In this document: piece by piece, positions 5,772 through 7,707 of the stretch
Layout of the letters: every line of letters begins with the position of its first letter
How positions within the stretch are numbered: the first letter of the stretch is position 1
Assembly (NCBI GenBank): GCA_023388955.1
Contig: JAEWFH010000200.1
Location: 1-7,707 of the forward strand
DNA: 7,707 nt
Reading direction: 5' to 3'
Source: Pseudomonadota bacterium
GTDB lineage: Bacteria; Pseudomonadota; Gammaproteobacteria; Xanthomonadales; Xanthomonadaceae
Position numbers and translations under genes: made by a program
Notes under the pieces: model-generated
What the model was told of the DNA's origin: nothing
Databases searched by the model: none
Seen by the model: only the letters and a program-made list of their open reading frames with translations

Positions 5772-6713
5772 ATGACCGAGGTCGTCGTCGTCGGTTCCTT
5801 CAACGTGGACCACGTCTGGACGCTGGCGCGCCATCCGCAGGTCGGCGAGACGATGGCCGCCACGTACGCGACCGGGCCGGGCGGCAAGGGCTTCAACCAG
5901 GCCACCGCGGCCGTGCGCGCGGGTGCCCGGACCACGTTCGTCTGCGCGGTGGGCAATGACGAGGGCGGGCGGCTGGTCCACCGGCTGGCGGAGGCCGACT
6001 CGATGGCCCTGCATGCCGCGGCCTCGACCAGGCCAACCGGCACCGCCGGCATCTACGTCGACCTGGCAGGCAACAACACCATTGCCTTCGCGGCCGGGGC
6101 GAACGCCGACCTGGCGCCGGGCTTCGTCGACCGCCACGCCGCGCTGCTGGGTGGGGCGCGGGTGGTGCTTGCCCAGATGGAATCGCCCCTGGAGGCGGTC
6201 GAGGCGGCATTCCGCCACGCGCGGCGTGGCGGGGCGCTCGCCATCCTCAATCCAGCGCCGGTGGACGCCGAGGTGCCCGCCGCGCTGCTGCAACAGGTGG
6301 ATGTCGCCACCCCCAACGAGACCGAGTTCTGCGCCCAGCTGCAACGCCATTGCGGCCAGGGCGCGGAACCAGGCGGGCTTGCCGGCATGGAGGCCGCCCC
6401 CCTGCACGCGCTGTGCCGGCGCTTGCTGCCGCACGGGACCGTGGTGGTGACGATGGGCGCAGCCGGGTGCTTCGTCTCCCACTCTCCTTCCAGGCTCCAT
6501 GGCGACGGGGATTGCTTCTACCGGGTCCCGGCCGCGCCGGCGGCGGTGGTCGACACCACCGGTGCCGGGGACGCCTTCAACGGTGCGCTGGCCGCGTCGC
6601 TGGCGCGGGACGGCGCCTGCTTCGCCGACTCCGTCCGTTTCGCCGCCCGCTATGCGGCGATGTCCACCGAACGCGCGGGCGCGGCCTCCTCCATGCCCAG
6701 GCTGCACGCCTGA
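5772..6713 (+). CDS. PfkB/ribokinase-family sugar or nucleoside kinase
   Basis: The 313 residues match ribokinase (309 in E. coli) in length and motif order. GSFNVDHVWTL (8-18) holds the substrate-contacting Asp13. PGGKGFNQA (36-44) is the first PfkB signature, with Asn42 at the sugar. QMESPLEAV (135-143) has the conserved Glu137, and NPAP (160-163) and TPNETE (180-185) line the nucleotide site. DTTGAGDAFNGAL (261-273) is the second signature, with catalytic base Asp267 and the anion-hole glycines. It should phosphorylate ribose, a nucleoside or a related sugar with ATP in the cytosol. The start lies three bases after the CNT transporter stop without a clear Shine-Dalgarno, suggesting translational coupling. 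The pairing favours nucleoside-linked chemistry (a nucleoside kinase, or ribokinase after nucleosides are cleaved). Family membership is firm; the substrate is not. No nucleosidase or phosphorylase gene is nearby. Confidence 0.9.
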   Translation: MTEVVVVGSFNVDHVWTLARHPQVGETMAATYATGPGGKGFNQATAAVRAGARTTFVCAVGNDEGGRLVHRLAEADSMALHAAASTRPTGTAGIYVDLAGNNTIAFAAGANADLAPGFVDRHAALLGGARVVLAQMESPLEAVEAAFRHARRGGALAILNPAPVDAEVPAALLQQVDVATPNETEFCAQLQRHCGQGAEPGGLAGMEAAPLHALCRRLLPHGTVVVTMGAAGCFVSHSPSRLHGDGDCFYRVPAAPAAVVDTTGAGDAFNGALAASLARDGACFADSVRFAARYAAMSTERAGAASSMPRLHA

Positions 6714-6756
6714 CGATTGCCTGACCGGCCCCGGGTCCCTTCCCCGTGGTGGCGAC

Positions 6757-6762
6757 TAGAAT
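6757..6762 (+). promoter_or_regulatory. dusB: -10 box of a predicted leaderless start (dusB)
   Basis: TAGAAT ends six bases (GCGCGC) before ATG 6769, placing the predicted transcription start at the A of the start codon. There is no Shine-Dalgarno in the gap and the -35 is weak. This matches the arrangement at 2609-2621. Confidence 0.5.
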
Positions 6763-6768
6763 GCGCGC

Positions 6769-7707
6769 ATGCGCATCGGCCCCCACCACATCGATCCCGG
6801 GGTGGTCCTCGCCCCGATGGCGGGGGTCACCGACAAGCCGTTCCGGGTGCTGTGCAAGCGCCTGGGCGCCGGTTTGTGCGTATCGGAGATGACCACCTCC
6901 GACCCGCGCCTGTGGGACACGCCCAAGTCGCGCCACCGGATGGACCACGCCGGCGAGCCCGACCCCATCAGCGTGCAGATCGCCGGCACCGAACCGGCGG
7001 TCATGGCGGCGGCCGCCCGCCACAACGTCGACAACGGCGCGCAGCTGATCGACATCAACATGGGTTGCCCGGCCAAGAAGGTCTGCAACGCCTGGGCGGG
7101 CTCGGCGCTGATGCGCGAACCGGCGCTGGTGGCGCAGATCCTCGAAGCCGTGGTCGCGGCGGTCGACGTGCCGGTGACCCTCAAGATCCGCACCGGCTGG
7201 GCCGCCGGCCAGCGCAACGCACTGGAGATCGCCCGCATCGCCGAGGCCGCCGGCATCGCCGCGCTGGCGGTGCATGGCCGCACCCGCGACCAGCTCTACA
7301 AGGGCGTGGCCGAGTACGACACGATCGCCGAGGTCAAGGCGGCGCTGTCGATCCCGGTGCTGGCCAACGGCGACGTCGACTCCCCGCGCAAGGCCCGCGA
7401 AGTGCTGGAGTACACCGGCTGCGACGCGGTGCTGGTCGGCCGCGCGGCGCAGGGCCGGCCCTGGATCTTCCGCGAGATCGCCCACTACCTGGCCACCGGC
7501 GAGGAGCTCGCTCCACCGACGCTGGTCGAGGTACGCGACATCCTGCTGGGCCATCTGGAAGACCTGCATTCGTTCTACGGCGAGGCCAAGGGGGTGCGCA
7601 TCGCCCGCAAACACCTGGGCTGGTATGCCAAGGACCGTCCGGAGAACACCGCGTTCCGCGCAGTGGTAAACCGCGCCGACAGCGCGGAGGCACAATTGCG
7701 CCTGACC
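6769..7707 (+). CDS. dusB: tRNA-dihydrouridine synthase B (3' end cut by window edge)
   Basis: The window holds 313 codons with no stop; the E. coli protein is about 321 residues, so only some ten to twenty residues are missing. DusB is an FMN/NADPH enzyme that reduces specific uridines in the tRNA D-loop to dihydrouridine. APMAGVTDKPFR (15-26) begins the TIM barrel at the flavin site. DINMGCPAKKV (95-105) holds Cys100, the same position as the catalytic cysteine of E. coli DusB. LKIRTGW (138-144), VHGRTR (168-173), ANGD (199-202) and GRAAQGRPWIFREI (224-237) contact FMN, and RIARKH (277-282) lies in the C-terminal helical tRNA-binding part. These stretches separate DusB from DusA and DusC. 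In gammaproteobacteria dusB is usually followed by fis, so fis may lie just beyond the edge; that cannot be seen here. Confidence 0.96.
   Translation, partial: MRIGPHHIDPGVVLAPMAGVTDKPFRVLCKRLGAGLCVSEMTTSDPRLWDTPKSRHRMDHAGEPDPISVQIAGTEPAVMAAAARHNVDNGAQLIDINMGCPAKKVCNAWAGSALMREPALVAQILEAVVAAVDVPVTLKIRTGWAAGQRNALEIARIAEAAGIAALAVHGRTRDQLYKGVAEYDTIAEVKAALSIPVLANGDVDSPRKAREVLEYTGCDAVLVGRAAQGRPWIFREIAHYLATGEELAPPTLVEVRDILLGHLEDLHSFYGEAKGVRIARKHLGWYAKDRPENTAFRAVVNRADSAEAQLRLT

Noticed and set aside
4263..6707. Very long minus-strand open frame (814 codons) opposite the transporter and kinase
   Set aside because: It is His/Gln/Gly/Arg-rich, has no family motif, and lies antisense to two genes with complete active-site motifs. 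It is a GC-skew shadow.

Overview
The window is GC-rich chromosomal DNA with very high G/C at third codon positions. The encoded proteins closely follow gammaproteobacterial families: a DusB that tracks the E. coli protein residue for residue through its core, and a GcvT/GcvH pair. An alanine/lysine-repeat nucleoid-type protein, GC content and gene style suggest a Xanthomonadales relative (Lysobacter/Luteimonas/Xanthomonas-like). That placement is inference; no rRNA or species marker is present.

Left part (1-2517, all minus strand). A truncated histone H1-like protein runs off the left edge. It is built from 15-bp repeats encoding Ala-Thr-Ala-Lys-Lys. A ~400-bp non-coding stretch follows, with lower G/C-ending codon character. 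It holds a promoter-like -35/-10 pair pointing back toward the histone-like gene. A strong hairpin terminator then closes the gcvT-gcvH transcript. GcvT and GcvH are the aminomethyltransferase and lipoyl-carrier parts of the glycine cleavage system; GcvP and the Lpd (L) protein are not in the window.

Right part (2621-7707, all plus strand), divergent from gcvT. The genes are a UPF0016/TMEM165-type putative Mn2+ exporter, a membrane-anchored GGDEF protein with altered active-site residues, a concentrative nucleoside transporter (CNT) with a PfkB/ribokinase-family kinase three bases downstream, and dusB running off the right edge. The transporter and kinase look like a nucleoside or sugar uptake-and-phosphorylation pair. 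The others appear to be independent housekeeping or signalling genes.

Two starts (the exporter and dusB) have the same TANAAT box exactly six bases before the ATG and no Shine-Dalgarno, which predicts leaderless mRNAs. I see no mobile element, CRISPR array, tRNA, rRNA or phage gene. Most of the window is ordinary. The points worth a second look are the repeat protein with its homogenised repeat block and possible long leader, the degenerate GGDEF domain, the leaderless starts, and the transporter-kinase pair.
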